Source: Tianweitania populi (lineage in GTDB: Bacteria; Pseudomonadota; Alphaproteobacteria; Rhizobiales; Rhizobiaceae). Taken from it: DNA of 64,000 nucleotides. This document shows positions 18,343-27,679 of the stretch, one piece after another (the first letter of the stretch is position 1; each line of letters opens with the position of its first letter). Location: positions 1,612,001-1,676,000 of the forward strand of contig NZ_BMZQ01000001.1 of NCBI RefSeq assembly GCF_014652875.1. The letters are read 5' to 3'. The position numbers were made by a program, and so were the translations under genes. The notes below the pieces were generated by a model. The model made no database searches. It saw only the letters and a program-made list of their open reading frames with translations, and was not told where the DNA came from.

Positions 18343-19374
18343 ATGAAAGCCGTTGTCCTTCACAAGGAGCATGATCTCAGGGTCGAGGAACGCGACATTG
18401 GCGAACCAGGACCGGGCGAAGTGCGTATCCGTGTGAAGGCCGGCGGCATTTGCGGGTCTGACCTTCACTATTTTCACCATGCCGGCTTCGGAACCGTTCG
18501 GGTGCGTGAACCCATGATCCTCGGACATGAAGCGTCGGGAGAAGTTGCCGCGATCGGTGCAGGCGTCAGCAATGTTGCGGTCGGCCAGCGCGTCGCCATC
18601 AATCCAAGCCGTCCGTTGGGCAATTGCGAATTCATACAAGAGGGACAACGCCAGCACGCTATGGACATGCGGTTCAACGGCTCCGCCATGCGCTTTCCAC
18701 ATGTGCAGGGCCTCTTTCGCGAAGAGATCGTTGTCGAAGCTGAACAGGCCGTGCCCGTCGCGCCCAATACGCCGTTCGAAGAAGCGGCCTGCTGCGAACC
18801 GCTCGCCGTGTGCTTACACGCCATCACCCAGGCTGGTTCGCTGGTCAGCAAGCGCGTGCTTGTCACAGGTACCGGCACCATCGGCTGCCTAACCATTCTC
18901 GCCGCCCGGTTTGCAGGCGCGACCGAGATTGTCGCCACTGACATTTCAGACACCGCTTTGGCCATCGCGAAGTCGATCGGCGCCGACCTCGTCGTCAACG
19001 TGGCCACACAGCCTGAGGCGCTTGCTCCTTACGCGGAAGGAAAAGGCCACTTTCATGTCGCCTTCGAGTGTTCCGGCAACGGCGCAGTTCTCGCCGGCTT
19101 GTTGAAGGTCGTGCGTCCGCGCGGCACGATCGTCGTTGTAGGCATGGGCAATGACGTGACGCTGCCCATCAGCGCCGTTGTTACCAAGGAACTTGTTCTA
19201 CGCGGCACTTTCCGCTTCGACGCAGAATTTGCTTGGGCGGCAAAATTGATCTCTGAACGCCGCATCGACGTGCGCCCGCTCCTCACCGCGCAAATCCCTA
19301 TGGATCGGGCGGTCCAGGCGTTCGAACTTGCCACCGACCGAACGAAGTCAATGAAGGTTCATCTTGTTTTCTGA
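18343..19374 (+). CDS. Zinc-type dehydrogenase, L-idonate 5-dehydrogenase-like, lacking the structural zinc site
   Basis: This medium-chain dehydrogenase of 343 residues resembles E. coli IdnD over its length (GGICGSDLHYF, AINPSRP, DMRFNGSAMRFPHVQG, LRGTFRFDAEF, KVHLVF ending). Catalytic zinc ligands Cys37, His62 and Glu63 are present, as is the NAD motif GTGTIGC. The structural zinc lobe is damaged: where IdnD has four cysteines, this protein has Leu92, Cys95, Ile98 and Ala106, so only one remains. Some medium-chain enzymes work without that zinc, so activity is not excluded. It oxidises a sugar acid at C5 by family analogy. It lies 39 bases after the IdnO-like gene. Confidence 0.85.
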   Translation: MKAVVLHKEHDLRVEERDIGEPGPGEVRIRVKAGGICGSDLHYFHHAGFGTVRVREPMILGHEASGEVAAIGAGVSNVAVGQRVAINPSRPLGNCEFIQEGQRQHAMDMRFNGSAMRFPHVQGLFREEIVVEAEQAVPVAPNTPFEEAACCEPLAVCLHAITQAGSLVSKRVLVTGTGTIGCLTILAARFAGATEIVATDISDTALAIAKSIGADLVVNVATQPEALAPYAEGKGHFHVAFECSGNGAVLAGLLKVVRPRGTIVVVGMGNDVTLPISAVVTKELVLRGTFRFDAEFAWAAKLISERRIDVRPLLTAQIPMDRAVQAFELATDRTKSMKVHLVF

Positions 19375-19422
19375 CCAAAAGCCAGACTTGGCAGCGGCGC
19401 TTCGACAAACGAAGGAAAGAGA

Positions 19423-20625
19423 ATGAAGATAACGGCCGTCGAAACCGTACGCATCGACGAGCGGGAGAACCTTCTTTGGGTTCTGGTCCATACGGATGAG
19501 GGCATCACCGGTCTTGGGGAAACATTCTACGGCGTGCGCGCGGTTGAAGCGCATGTCCACGAGTTCATCGCGCCAAGGGTCATCGGTCGCGATCCGCTGG
19601 AGATCGACCTGCTTGCGCAGGATCTTGTCGGCTATATCGGCTTCCGCTCGTCCGGCGCGGAAGTGCGCGGCAACTCGGCCTTCGATATCGCTCTTTGGGA
19701 CATTTTCGGCAAGGCGACGAACCTTCCGATCGCGCAGCTTCTCGGCGGCTTTACCCGCAAGGAAATCCGCACTTACAACACCTGCGCGGGCACCGAATAC
19801 GTCAAGCGAAACACGGGCCAGAACACCGCCAATTATGGGCTCTCCGCGGGGACGTCTTATGACGATCTGAACAGCTTCCTGAACACCGCGGACGACTTGG
19901 CGCATTCCCTGCTCGAAGAAGGGATCACGGCCATGAAGATCTGGCCGTTCGATGCCGCGGCGGAGAAAACACGCGGGCATTATATCTCTTTGCCGGACCT
20001 CAAGCTGGCGCTCGCACCGTTCGAAAAGATCCGAAAGGCTGTGGGCGACAAGATGGACATCATGGTCGAGTTCCACTCTATGTGGCAGCTCCTGCCGGCC
20101 ATACAGATCGCCAAAGCTCTAGAGCCCTACCAGACCTTCTGGCATGAAGACCCGATCAAGATGGACAGTCTTTCGGACCTCAAGCGCTATGCCGACGTCT
20201 CTCCTGCGCCGATTTCAGCATCCGAAACACTGGGCTCACGCTGGGCTTTCCGTGATCTGCTCGAAACCGGCGCGGCGGGCGTGGTCATGCTCGATATTGG
20301 CTGGTGCGGTGGCATCTCGGAAGCACGCAAGATCGCCTCAATGGCAGAAGCCTGGCATCTCCCGATTGCTCCCCATGATTGTACCGGACCCGTCCTGCTT
20401 GCTGCGTCGACACATCTCTCGCTGAATGCACCGAATGCCCTCATCCAGGAGAGCGTTCGCGCCTTCTACCGCACGTGGTACCGCGACCTCGTAACGGCTC
20501 TTCCGGAAGTAGAAGACGGGATGATCACCGTACCAGCGGGGCCCGGTCTGGGTCTGGAATTACATCCTGATCTCGATCAGGTTTTCACTGTTACGCGCCG
20601 CAAATCAGATGCGTCGAGCCGCTAA
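19423..20625 (+). CDS. Enolase-superfamily sugar acid dehydratase (mandelate racemase group)
   Basis: The 400-residue protein has the enolase-superfamily capping domain and barrel. Metal ligands are Glu216 (MVEFHSMW), Glu242 (FWHEDPI) and Glu268 (SASETLGSRW). Candidate acid-base residues are Lys172 in MKIWPFD, His218 and His318 in IAPHDCTGP. The Glu-Phe-His arrangement parallels the Asp-Phe-His of DgoD, so a dehydratase rather than a racemase is likely. It shares only modest similarity with the DgoD at 13258, so the cluster carries two different dehydratases. The KIWPF type is found in several acid sugar dehydratase subgroups and the substrate cannot be read from sequence. It is last in the operon. 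Confidence 0.8.
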   Translation: MKITAVETVRIDERENLLWVLVHTDEGITGLGETFYGVRAVEAHVHEFIAPRVIGRDPLEIDLLAQDLVGYIGFRSSGAEVRGNSAFDIALWDIFGKATNLPIAQLLGGFTRKEIRTYNTCAGTEYVKRNTGQNTANYGLSAGTSYDDLNSFLNTADDLAHSLLEEGITAMKIWPFDAAAEKTRGHYISLPDLKLALAPFEKIRKAVGDKMDIMVEFHSMWQLLPAIQIAKALEPYQTFWHEDPIKMDSLSDLKRYADVSPAPISASETLGSRWAFRDLLETGAAGVVMLDIGWCGGISEARKIASMAEAWHLPIAPHDCTGPVLLAASTHLSLNAPNALIQESVRAFYRTWYRDLVTALPEVEDGMITVPAGPGLGLELHPDLDQVFTVTRRKSDASSR

Positions 20626-20778
20626 TCATCGTGAAAGTCGATTACGGCTATAAAGGGAACGTCTTTTCTGCTCATCAAGGTGCAAAGCAGACAGTCAACC
20701 GGGCGCTCGCGATCAGAGCTAAATCGCTGCCGGCAGTCATCAGCGTAAGACGAAACTTAAGGCTCGAATTCAATCAGC

Positions 20779-22776
20779 TTACATATGGTCGCGAGGTATA
20801 TGGACACTTCGTTCGCGGGAGAAAACGCGGCGTTCGCCGTGGAAGGCCTCCCTTCGCTCCATGACGATCCATTCAGTCTCAGTGCAGGACATACGCATTG
20901 AGCCGACGGACCTGGTTTCCCAGTCTTGGCGCTTCGCCGTGCATGTGTAGTGGGCTTCGGCTTTCATCGACAATGGGTCGCCTTGCTTGATCGACCAAAC
21001 CTGGTCCACGGTTTCCCGCGTCGCCAAGCCATTGCCGGGATGACGGTTCAAACCCGTATCCTCGCTGACCTTATATCGGGTGACGCCTTCGCGAAGATCA
21101 CGCTCGACCGAACGCGTAGAGCAGCCGTCCGCTATGACTTCATAGCGCGGCAGAGGGTCTGGATTCGCTGGTTCCGCGACCTCGATGCGACGATGCTCTC
21201 CTAGCAAAGGAAGCTCGATCCGGAGGGAAGCGAGATCAATCAGGAGTGTCGCATCGAAAGGCGGCGGCAGTATCGTCGGCCAGTAGGCGCTCGACAGGGA
21301 AACCCGCATGCGGTGCCCCGGTGCGAAGCGGTAGCCGCAAGCATCAAGAGCCAGGCTGACCTCGATTGTTTCGCCAGGAGTCAGGGGCTGCGGATGCGCG
21401 TTTCCGTTTCGGTGGGCGAGATTGAGCACACCATAGGACACGCGCGTGGCCGTTCCGTCCGGATGCACATCCACCAGGCGCACAACAAGATTCGCAAGGG
21501 GGGCGTCACTCGACAATGCGAGGCTCAGCGAGGGTTGGCCAAGCAGAACTTGCTCCGTGTCCAGCACTTGGCTGTCGAACATCAGCGAGCCGGCATCGTC
21601 CAGTCGCTGATCCCCCGCCATTTCAGCATCCGGCTTGAGCGTAAACCATTCGCCTGACGCTGTGCCCGTATCGAGCGGCGATTGCAGACTCGCTGTTCCC
21701 AACGCGCTTGAAGCAGGATCCTGCTGCAGACGTTCATTCGCATCTAGGCGTAGGGTCAGCTGTTGCGGCTCGGTCCAGGCATCTTTGGAGATCCAGTAGC
21801 CGGGATCGGTTTCACGCCAGCGCGACGGCTTGGGTCCGTCCAGGATGAAGGCTCGAACCTGCGGAAGATCATCTGCGCCGGTGTTCTCGTCACAAAGCCA
21901 GCGACGCCACCAGGCGATCGCTTCGGCGTGAAAATCGGCGCGAGGCTTGGGATAAGCGAAGTGCGGATATTTGTGGACCCATGGTCCAATCAGCGCCTTG
22001 GCCTTCGTTGGCATTCCTTCGACTGCCTTCAAGGGCGTGTTGCGGTAGCCGTCAGCCCATCCGGCGATTACGAGCGCAGGAACCGGGAAATCGTCGAAGC
22101 TTTCGCAAATGGAGCCGTGGCGCCAAAAATCGTCGCGGCACTGGTGCGAAAGCCAGTCTTCTATGAAGAAGGGCTCGCGCTCCAAGCGCTCCAGCCACAT
22201 ATCGTACCAGCGTTCACCAACCAGCTCCGGATCGGGTGAACGCGACTGATAGGCGCTCATTGTGACAGCCCAGGAGAACTGCGCCGATAGATGTGCGCCA
22301 TTCTTATAGTGGATGTCATCGTTATAGCGGTCGACAGTCGATGCGATGGAGATCACCGCCTTCAGCGCGGGTGGCTTGAGGGCTGCAACCTGCAGGCAGT
22401 TGAAGCCGCCCCACGAGATGCCCATCATCCCGACGCTGCCGTTGGACCACGGCTGGCGAGCGATCCATTCGATGATTTCCACCGCGTCTGACAATTCGCG
22501 TGGTGTGTACTCCCCGTCGATGACGCCATCGGACTCACCGGAACCGCGAATATCGACGCGAACCCCTGCGATCCCCGCCGCCGCGAAAACCGGATAGGTC
22601 GACTCGTCGCGCGGCGCGGTCCCGTTGCGCTTGCGATAAGGCAGGAATTCCAGAACGGCAGGAACGGGAGCCTCTACACTCGCCGTGTCAGGCATCCAGA
22701 TCCGGGCCGCAAGACGGGTTCCGTCCTTCAGCATGATCCATTCGTTTTCGATGACGTGGAAAGACGTGTCGGTCAT
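20779..22776 (-). CDS. CocE/NonD-family hydrolase (X-Pro dipeptidyl-peptidase S15 class)
   Basis: The protein has 665 residues. An N-terminal alpha/beta hydrolase domain (residues about 1-330) shows PAVLEFLPYRKRNGT, VRVDIRGSGESDG and the nucleophile elbow MGISWGGFN, with Asp in AGWADGYRN and His in GPWVHKYPH as likely partners. A C-terminal jelly-roll domain follows (DAPLANLVVRLVDVHPDGTA, FAPGHRMRVSLSSAYWP). CocE relatives cleave esters or amides, including cocaine esterase and glutaryl-7-ACA acylase. There is no signal peptide, so it acts in the cytoplasm. It lies 81 bases after the binding-protein gene at 22858 on the same strand, suggesting it hydrolyses the imported ligand. Confidence 0.87.
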   Translation of the reverse strand: MTDTSFHVIENEWIMLKDGTRLAARIWMPDTASVEAPVPAVLEFLPYRKRNGTAPRDESTYPVFAAAGIAGVRVDIRGSGESDGVIDGEYTPRELSDAVEIIEWIARQPWSNGSVGMMGISWGGFNCLQVAALKPPALKAVISIASTVDRYNDDIHYKNGAHLSAQFSWAVTMSAYQSRSPDPELVGERWYDMWLERLEREPFFIEDWLSHQCRDDFWRHGSICESFDDFPVPALVIAGWADGYRNTPLKAVEGMPTKAKALIGPWVHKYPHFAYPKPRADFHAEAIAWWRRWLCDENTGADDLPQVRAFILDGPKPSRWRETDPGYWISKDAWTEPQQLTLRLDANERLQQDPASSALGTASLQSPLDTGTASGEWFTLKPDAEMAGDQRLDDAGSLMFDSQVLDTEQVLLGQPSLSLALSSDAPLANLVVRLVDVHPDGTATRVSYGVLNLAHRNGNAHPQPLTPGETIEVSLALDACGYRFAPGHRMRVSLSSAYWPTILPPPFDATLLIDLASLRIELPLLGEHRRIEVAEPANPDPLPRYEVIADGCSTRSVERDLREGVTRYKVSEDTGLNRHPGNGLATRETVDQVWSIKQGDPLSMKAEAHYTCTAKRQDWETRSVGSMRMSCTETEWIVMERREAFHGERRVFSRERSVHIPRDHM

Positions 22777-22857
22777 GAGATCTCAGCAGGCACTATGAAG
22801 TCTAAGGAAAACCGATCGCCGTTGAGCGGCGACCGGTCGGCACATGACAGTGCAGGA

Positions 22858-24423
22858 TCAGGCTTCGAGCCAGACCCGGCTAGCCATGCGGCCGTTGGAC
22901 AGGTCGTTGCCGATATCGTGGACAAAACCCTTCAGCGTCTTGGAAGCGGCGTTCACATAATCATTGAACACAGGCAGGATCAGGCCGCCTTCGTCGCGCA
23001 CCATCACTGCCATGTCACGATACAAGATCCGCCGCTTGGCTTCATCGAGTTCGGCCCGCGCCTTTGCTGCCATTGCATCGAAGTCAGGCCGCTTAAAGCG
23101 GGTGTCGTTCCATTCCGCGGTCGATACATAGGATGTCGAGTAACGCCCATCCTGCGTCGGACGTCCACCCCAATATGAAGCACAGAACGGCTGGACGTTC
23201 CACACTTCAGTCCAGTAGCCGTCGTTGGGATCGCGCTGCACTTGGATTTGGATCCCAGCCTTCGATGCGCTTTGCTGGAAAACCTGTGCCGCTTCGACCG
23301 CACCCGGGAAGGCCGCTTCCGAGGTTCGAAGCAGGATCGGTCCGTCGTGGCCTGACTTCTTGAAATGGAAGGCGGCCTTTTCAGGATCGTAGGCGCGCTG
23401 TTCGATGTCGGTGGGCGCAAGCGCATAGTTGGCGTTCACCGGATAATCGTTGCCGATCGTGCCAAAACCGCCGACGACCTGCTTGAGGATCGCCTCGCGG
23501 TCGATCGCATATTTAAGCGCAAGCCGCAGGTCGTTGTTGTCGAAGGGCGCGGTGTCGCAATGCATGAGGAAGGAATAGAAACCCTTGCCCGCGCTGCGCA
23601 AAATCTCGACATTCGGCGCGTTCGAAAGAAGCGAAACGACCTTGGGTTCGATCGTATTAATGAAGTCGACCTGCCCGGCGCTTAACGCGCTGATGCGCGC
23701 GGTCGAATCGTTCATCACGGTGATTTCGACGCTGTCGACAAAGCCGCGATCATCACGCCAATCGCTGGTGTTGCGTTCGAAATTCGCGCGAATACCGGGC
23801 TCAAATGCGACGAGCTTGTAGGGGCCGGTGCCGATTGCGGCATTCGGATTGTCTTTGCCGCCGTTTGGCTGGATTTGCAGATGGTAGTCGGTCAGTACCA
23901 GTGGCAGATCGGCATTACCTTCGGCCAAGGTGATGACGACATTACCGGCGCGCTCTTCGATCTGCTTGATGCCCGCCAAGAGGCCAAGTGCGCCTGATTG
24001 GGAGCTTTCATCGGCATGGCGTCGCAGCGTGGCGACCACGTCGGCCGGCGTCATCGGTTTACCGTTATGGAAAGTCACGCCCGTGCGGATCTTGAAGGTC
24101 CATTCCTTTGCATCAGGCGATGGCGTCCAGGATTCAGAGAGGGACGGCAGGGCCGCACCGGTTTCCGGATGCGACTCAACCAGCGTATCTCCCCAGCAAT
24201 GCGCGATAACGAAGAGGACGCTCGCAGAGGCCAACGCCGGATCCAGCGTATCGGCAGAAGCACCGCCGGCCAAGCCCAGCCGCAGATTGCCGCCGCGTTT
24301 TGGCTCCTGCGCCCTTGCAGACACAGTGCTCAAAACCCCTGCCGAAGCAGAAAGGCCAAGCATGGCACTTCCCTGCAAGAAGCCACGGCGGCTCACGTTG
24401 AAAGTCTTTTGCAAATTGTCCAT
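22858..24423 (-). CDS. ABC transporter substrate-binding protein, peptide/opine family (SBP_bac_5), orphan
   Basis: The 521-residue protein begins with a Tat-type signal (SRRGFLQGSAMLGLSASAG, cleavage near SARAQE). The mature part has the DppA-type fold: GGNLRLGLAGG, FVIAHCWGDTLVE, AKEWTFKIRTGVTFHNGKPMTPADVV, IGTGPYKLVAFEPG and LRLALKYAIDREAI. It captures a peptide-like or other solute in the periplasm. The ATG at 24423 has GGGGATCC ahead. No permease or ATPase gene adjoins it, which is unusual for this family; it must share the Dpp-type importer at 49.5-52.3 kb or another. It is transcribed with the CocE-type hydrolase and diverges from the XRE-like regulator. Confidence 0.88.
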   Translation of the reverse strand: MDNLQKTFNVSRRGFLQGSAMLGLSASAGVLSTVSARAQEPKRGGNLRLGLAGGASADTLDPALASASVLFVIAHCWGDTLVESHPETGAALPSLSESWTPSPDAKEWTFKIRTGVTFHNGKPMTPADVVATLRRHADESSQSGALGLLAGIKQIEERAGNVVITLAEGNADLPLVLTDYHLQIQPNGGKDNPNAAIGTGPYKLVAFEPGIRANFERNTSDWRDDRGFVDSVEITVMNDSTARISALSAGQVDFINTIEPKVVSLLSNAPNVEILRSAGKGFYSFLMHCDTAPFDNNDLRLALKYAIDREAILKQVVGGFGTIGNDYPVNANYALAPTDIEQRAYDPEKAAFHFKKSGHDGPILLRTSEAAFPGAVEAAQVFQQSASKAGIQIQVQRDPNDGYWTEVWNVQPFCASYWGGRPTQDGRYSTSYVSTAEWNDTRFKRPDFDAMAAKARAELDEAKRRILYRDMAVMVRDEGGLILPVFNDYVNAASKTLKGFVHDIGNDLSNGRMASRVWLEA

Positions 24424-24499
24424 CGGATCCCCTTTTGTTTTGTTTGGCAGGGATTGTGACCCGAGATGCACGCAATACAATTTCGCAGCTTGACGCGGA

Positions 24500-24516
24500 T
24501 TTACGCACCTTTACGC
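24500..24516 (+). promoter_or_regulatory. Direct repeat TTTACGC in the regulator promoter
   Basis: TTTACGC occurs at 24500-24506 and again at 24510-24516, ten bases apart, between TTGACG (24490-24495) and the regulator start at 24521. One helical turn spacing suits a tandem operator for the divergent genes. Confidence 0.35.
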
Positions 24517-24520
24517 TACG

Positions 24521-25318
24521 ATGATGCGCAAGGGTCCGACCAACTTTTTCGAAAATTTGAGGTTGGCCTGCAGCACCCGAGCATCAATCTCGGATTTGTG
24601 TCGTTCGGTCGCGATCAACCGCCAGCAATTCAACCGCTACATCAACGAAAACTGCGAGCCCTCGGCGCATAACCGTTTGCGCATCGCTGCGGCCTTCGGG
24701 CTCGATCCCGTCGATTTCGATCTTCCGACGCCGCTCTTTCGGCGTAAGCTGCAAGAGGCCAAACGACCAAAATTGATGGACGGTCCGTTGGCAGATGCCT
24801 TCCCGGGAAACTCGCAGGCGCTGCGTCCCTATCTTGGCTTCTACCAGACCTGGCATGTCTCTCTGTCGTGGCCAGACAGGATCGTTTGTTCCTGCGCCCA
24901 CTTGCGTGAAAGTCATGGCCAGGTTCTCGTCACGTCGCTGGAGCGTATCGATGATCTGGAAAGCGGCATTCGGCAACGCTCGCGCTATGTTGGGCTGGCG
25001 GCCTTCCAGCGCAACCGCATCTTCCTCACCGAGGTAACGCGCGGCGAAGCGCCAACTTTCGGACAAACGATCCTGATGCCGTTTGAAATCCACCAGCGGC
25101 AATATTTGCGGGGCCTCACGATGGGGCTGTCATGGCGAAACGACAATCTTCCTTACGCAACCCGCACGATCTGGCGACACCGCGGCATGGAGACCAGTCG
25201 GCGCGCACTGTTGAAGAATTGCGGGATCTACCGGACATCCTCCGGTGCGCTTCCCTCGGTCGTTTCGTCTTTTCTGCTGCAGGCTGGATCGTCCATCACC
25301 ACCCTCGCACGCAGCTGA
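24521..25318 (+). CDS. XRE-like DNA-binding regulator with unknown sensor domain
   Basis: The 265-residue protein has an N-terminal helix-turn-helix (residues about 8-65: LRLACSTRASISDLCRSVAINRQ, FNRYINENCEPSAHNRLRIAAAFGL) of the XRE/lambda repressor type. Residues about 100-240 form an unrecognised mixed domain (LGFYQTWHVSLSWPDRIVCSCAHLRESHG), which may sense a small molecule. It reads away from the orphan binding-protein gene with only 97 bases between starts, so it probably controls that binding protein and the CocE-type hydrolase. Its start codon sits very close to the predicted promoter, so the transcript may be nearly leaderless or the start may be later. The ligand is unknown. Confidence 0.65.
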   Translation: MMRKGPTNFFENLRLACSTRASISDLCRSVAINRQQFNRYINENCEPSAHNRLRIAAAFGLDPVDFDLPTPLFRRKLQEAKRPKLMDGPLADAFPGNSQALRPYLGFYQTWHVSLSWPDRIVCSCAHLRESHGQVLVTSLERIDDLESGIRQRSRYVGLAAFQRNRIFLTEVTRGEAPTFGQTILMPFEIHQRQYLRGLTMGLSWRNDNLPYATRTIWRHRGMETSRRALLKNCGIYRTSSGALPSVVSSFLLQAGSSITTLARS

Positions 25319-25382
25319 TACGAACTACGCATCGCCGGCGTAATGAACAGACGATGCGGGTGGGCATATAGACCCCAAGACA

Positions 25383-26309
25383 TCAGCTCGCGCTCTCCCG
25401 AGCCTGATCCTTGATCCAGTTCACAAAAAGCGAGACGTCGCTGCGTTCACTGCGTCGACGGGGCACGACGATGAAGTAACCGTCATGGGTGGGCATGGCG
25501 TATGGCGTTATTCGCACGAGGCGCTTTTCCTGGAGAAGGCGCTGCACGAGCCGCGACCAGCCGAGGGCGATCCCTTCGCCCATCAGGGCCGCATGAATGC
25601 TGTCCATGTAGAAGCTGGTATGCATTCCGAAGTTCGCGGTCGGCACATCGATCGAGAATGCCGAGAACCATTCGCTCCATCCGACCCATCCCGGCTCATC
25701 CGAGTCGGATGACACCAGATTGTAGCGCAGAAGGTCGCCGGGATCGGAGATCGAGCCCATCGCACTGGCATAGTCCGGCGAGCAGACGGGGAAAACCTCG
25801 TCATTGAACAGGAACTCAGCTTTTCCGTCGGGCCAGGTGCCATGCCCGTAGCGGATTGATAAATCCGCTTCGCCACTTTGAGCATTGACCCGTTTATCCT
25901 GGGAGATGATCCGAAGCTTGATATTGGGATGCGCACGGGAAAAGCTTGAAACTCTGGGCAACAGCCATAATTGCGAGAACGAGACGGTTGTTGAGATCAC
26001 CAACTGTTCCGAGGTGTTGCGACGGGTAATCTCTGCAACACTGTCGGCCAAGATGTTGAAGGCTCCCGTCGAGGCTGTGGACAAGGCACGGCCTTTTTCG
26101 GTCAGCTCGATGCGCCTGTGAAGCCTCGTGAAAAGCGGAAAGCCGAGCGCCTCTTCAAGCAGGTGTATCTGACGGCTCACGGCGGCCTGCGTGACCCCAA
26201 GTTCTTCGGCGGCATGCGTAAAACTGTGCAGGCGCGCGGCGGCTTCGAAGACCATCAACGCCGTTACTGGTGGTAGCCTTCGTCTGAGACCCGTCACTGC
26301 TCGCCTCAA
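25383..26309 (-). CDS. LysR-family transcriptional regulator, GcvA-like
   Basis: The 308-residue protein has the N-terminal LysR helix-turn-helix (LMVFEAAARLHSFTHAAEELGVTQAAVSRQIHLLEEALGFPLFTR split over residues 17-60) and a periplasmic-binding-like effector domain from about residue 95, with the GcvA-type segments EADLSIRYGHGTWPDG and GEGIALGWSRLV. It diverges from the Rieske demethylase gene across 116 bases, the usual LysR arrangement for activating a neighbouring catabolic operon. The likely co-inducer is a betaine or related metabolite, by context only. No well-formed T-N11-A palindrome could be singled out in the gap. Confidence 0.88.
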   Translation of the reverse strand: MRRAVTGLRRRLPPVTALMVFEAAARLHSFTHAAEELGVTQAAVSRQIHLLEEALGFPLFTRLHRRIELTEKGRALSTASTGAFNILADSVAEITRRNTSEQLVISTTVSFSQLWLLPRVSSFSRAHPNIKLRIISQDKRVNAQSGEADLSIRYGHGTWPDGKAEFLFNDEVFPVCSPDYASAMGSISDPGDLLRYNLVSSDSDEPGWVGWSEWFSAFSIDVPTANFGMHTSFYMDSIHAALMGEGIALGWSRLVQRLLQEKRLVRITPYAMPTHDGYFIVVPRRRSERSDVSLFVNWIKDQARESAS

Positions 26310-26425
26310 GGAACTTCTGAAGTCCTTGTTGCATCAGTTTTCCTGATGTCACGCAACAGCATTCCTGCAGTTGAGCGCTCTTGCGAACTGTAGCAGCTTT
26401 ATCAAAACTGACTTTAGGGAATGTC

Positions 26426-27679
26426 ATGCTTGACAGAGTAGTACCCACCATCAGTTCACTCTTGAACGCGCGTGCCGCCGGCCACTCGCTTCCGGCTGGA
26501 TTGTATATCCGCGACGACGTGTTCGAGGCTGATCTCGACGTCTTCTTCCGCAAGCATTGGATCTGCATCGGGCTTGAATGCGACGTGTCTGAAGCCGGCG
26601 ATGCGACCGTCATCGATATTGGTGCAAGCAGCCTCATTCTTCTGCGCGACGATGATGGTGTTGTCCGCGTCTTCCACAATGTGTGCCGCCATCGTGGTTC
26701 ACGTATTCTCGATGGCGGTCCGACCATCGTATCCAAGCTCGTTTGTCCCTATCATCAATGGACATACGAGCTGACCGGCGAACTCGCTTATGCGCCGCAT
26801 ATGGGAGCCAATTTCGATAAGGAATGCCGGTCGCTGAAGGCAGTCAACTTCCGCTCTATCAGCGGCCTGATCTATGTCTGCCTGTCGGACAATCCGCCCG
26901 ATGACATCGACGAGCTCGAGCGCGTGATGAACGAGCGCCTTGCCCCCTATGACATCCGCAATACCAAGATCGCCTATGAGAAAGACGTGGTCGAGGAAGG
27001 CAACTGGAAGCTGACGCTGGAAAACAACCGCGAATGCTACCATTGCTCGGCCAATCACCCCGAGCTCTGCGTGTCCTTCGTCGATCTCGATTTCGGCTAT
27101 GATCCGGACAGTCTGAGCCCGGAAGACAAGGCGCAGGCCGACGAGCATCTTGCGCTTTATGCCGAGCGGACACGACGTTGGGAGGAGGAGGGCCATCCCT
27201 CGGCTGCGGTGGAGCAGTTGATCGATTGCGTCACCAATTTTAGGACGCAGCGCCTGATCATATCGGGCGCCGGCGAATCCCAGACTTATGATGCGACGGC
27301 AGCCTCGTCGAAGCTCCTCGGCACGATGACGCGCAAGGATCTCGGCGACACGCATCTGTGGGGCCATAATAGCTGGAAGCATTTCATGGGCGATCACGCT
27401 GTCGTCTCGATCGTCATTCCTCTGTCGGCTGGCCGCACGCTGGTGCGCACCAAGTGGCTCGTGCACAAGGACGCCGTCGAAGGCGTCGACTACGACCTTC
27501 AGAAGCTGACCGATGTCTGGATCGCGACGACCGATCAGGACTCGGATCTCGTCTCACGTTCCCATGCGGGTGTGATGGACCCCGCTTATATCCCAGGCCC
27601 GTATTCGCCGTTCTCCGAAACCTATCTCGAGAAGTTCGCGACTTGGTATGTCGACCGGATGCATGCGCATGGATACTAG
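26426..27679 (+). CDS. Rieske betaine demethylase, oxygenase subunit (GbcA/Stc2-like)
   Basis: The 417-residue protein is the alpha subunit of a Rieske non-heme iron oxygenase. The Rieske cluster ligands are Cys87 and His89 (CRHRG) and Cys107 and His110 (CPYHQWTYELTG). The mononuclear iron ligands are His206 and His211 in NNRECYHCSANHPE, with Glu204 in place of the usual bridging Asp. That RECYHC form and the KWLVHKDAVEGVDYDL tail mark the GbcA (glycine betaine) and Stc2 (proline betaine) group, which remove an N-methyl group with O2. Whether it takes glycine betaine, stachydrine or the sulfur analogue DMSP is not settled. ATG 26426 follows AGGGA. The reductase gene overlaps its end. Confidence 0.87.
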   Translation: MLDRVVPTISSLLNARAAGHSLPAGLYIRDDVFEADLDVFFRKHWICIGLECDVSEAGDATVIDIGASSLILLRDDDGVVRVFHNVCRHRGSRILDGGPTIVSKLVCPYHQWTYELTGELAYAPHMGANFDKECRSLKAVNFRSISGLIYVCLSDNPPDDIDELERVMNERLAPYDIRNTKIAYEKDVVEEGNWKLTLENNRECYHCSANHPELCVSFVDLDFGYDPDSLSPEDKAQADEHLALYAERTRRWEEEGHPSAAVEQLIDCVTNFRTQRLIISGAGESQTYDATAASSKLLGTMTRKDLGDTHLWGHNSWKHFMGDHAVVSIVIPLSAGRTLVRTKWLVHKDAVEGVDYDLQKLTDVWIATTDQDSDLVSRSHAGVMDPAYIPGPYSPFSETYLEKFATWYVDRMHAHGY

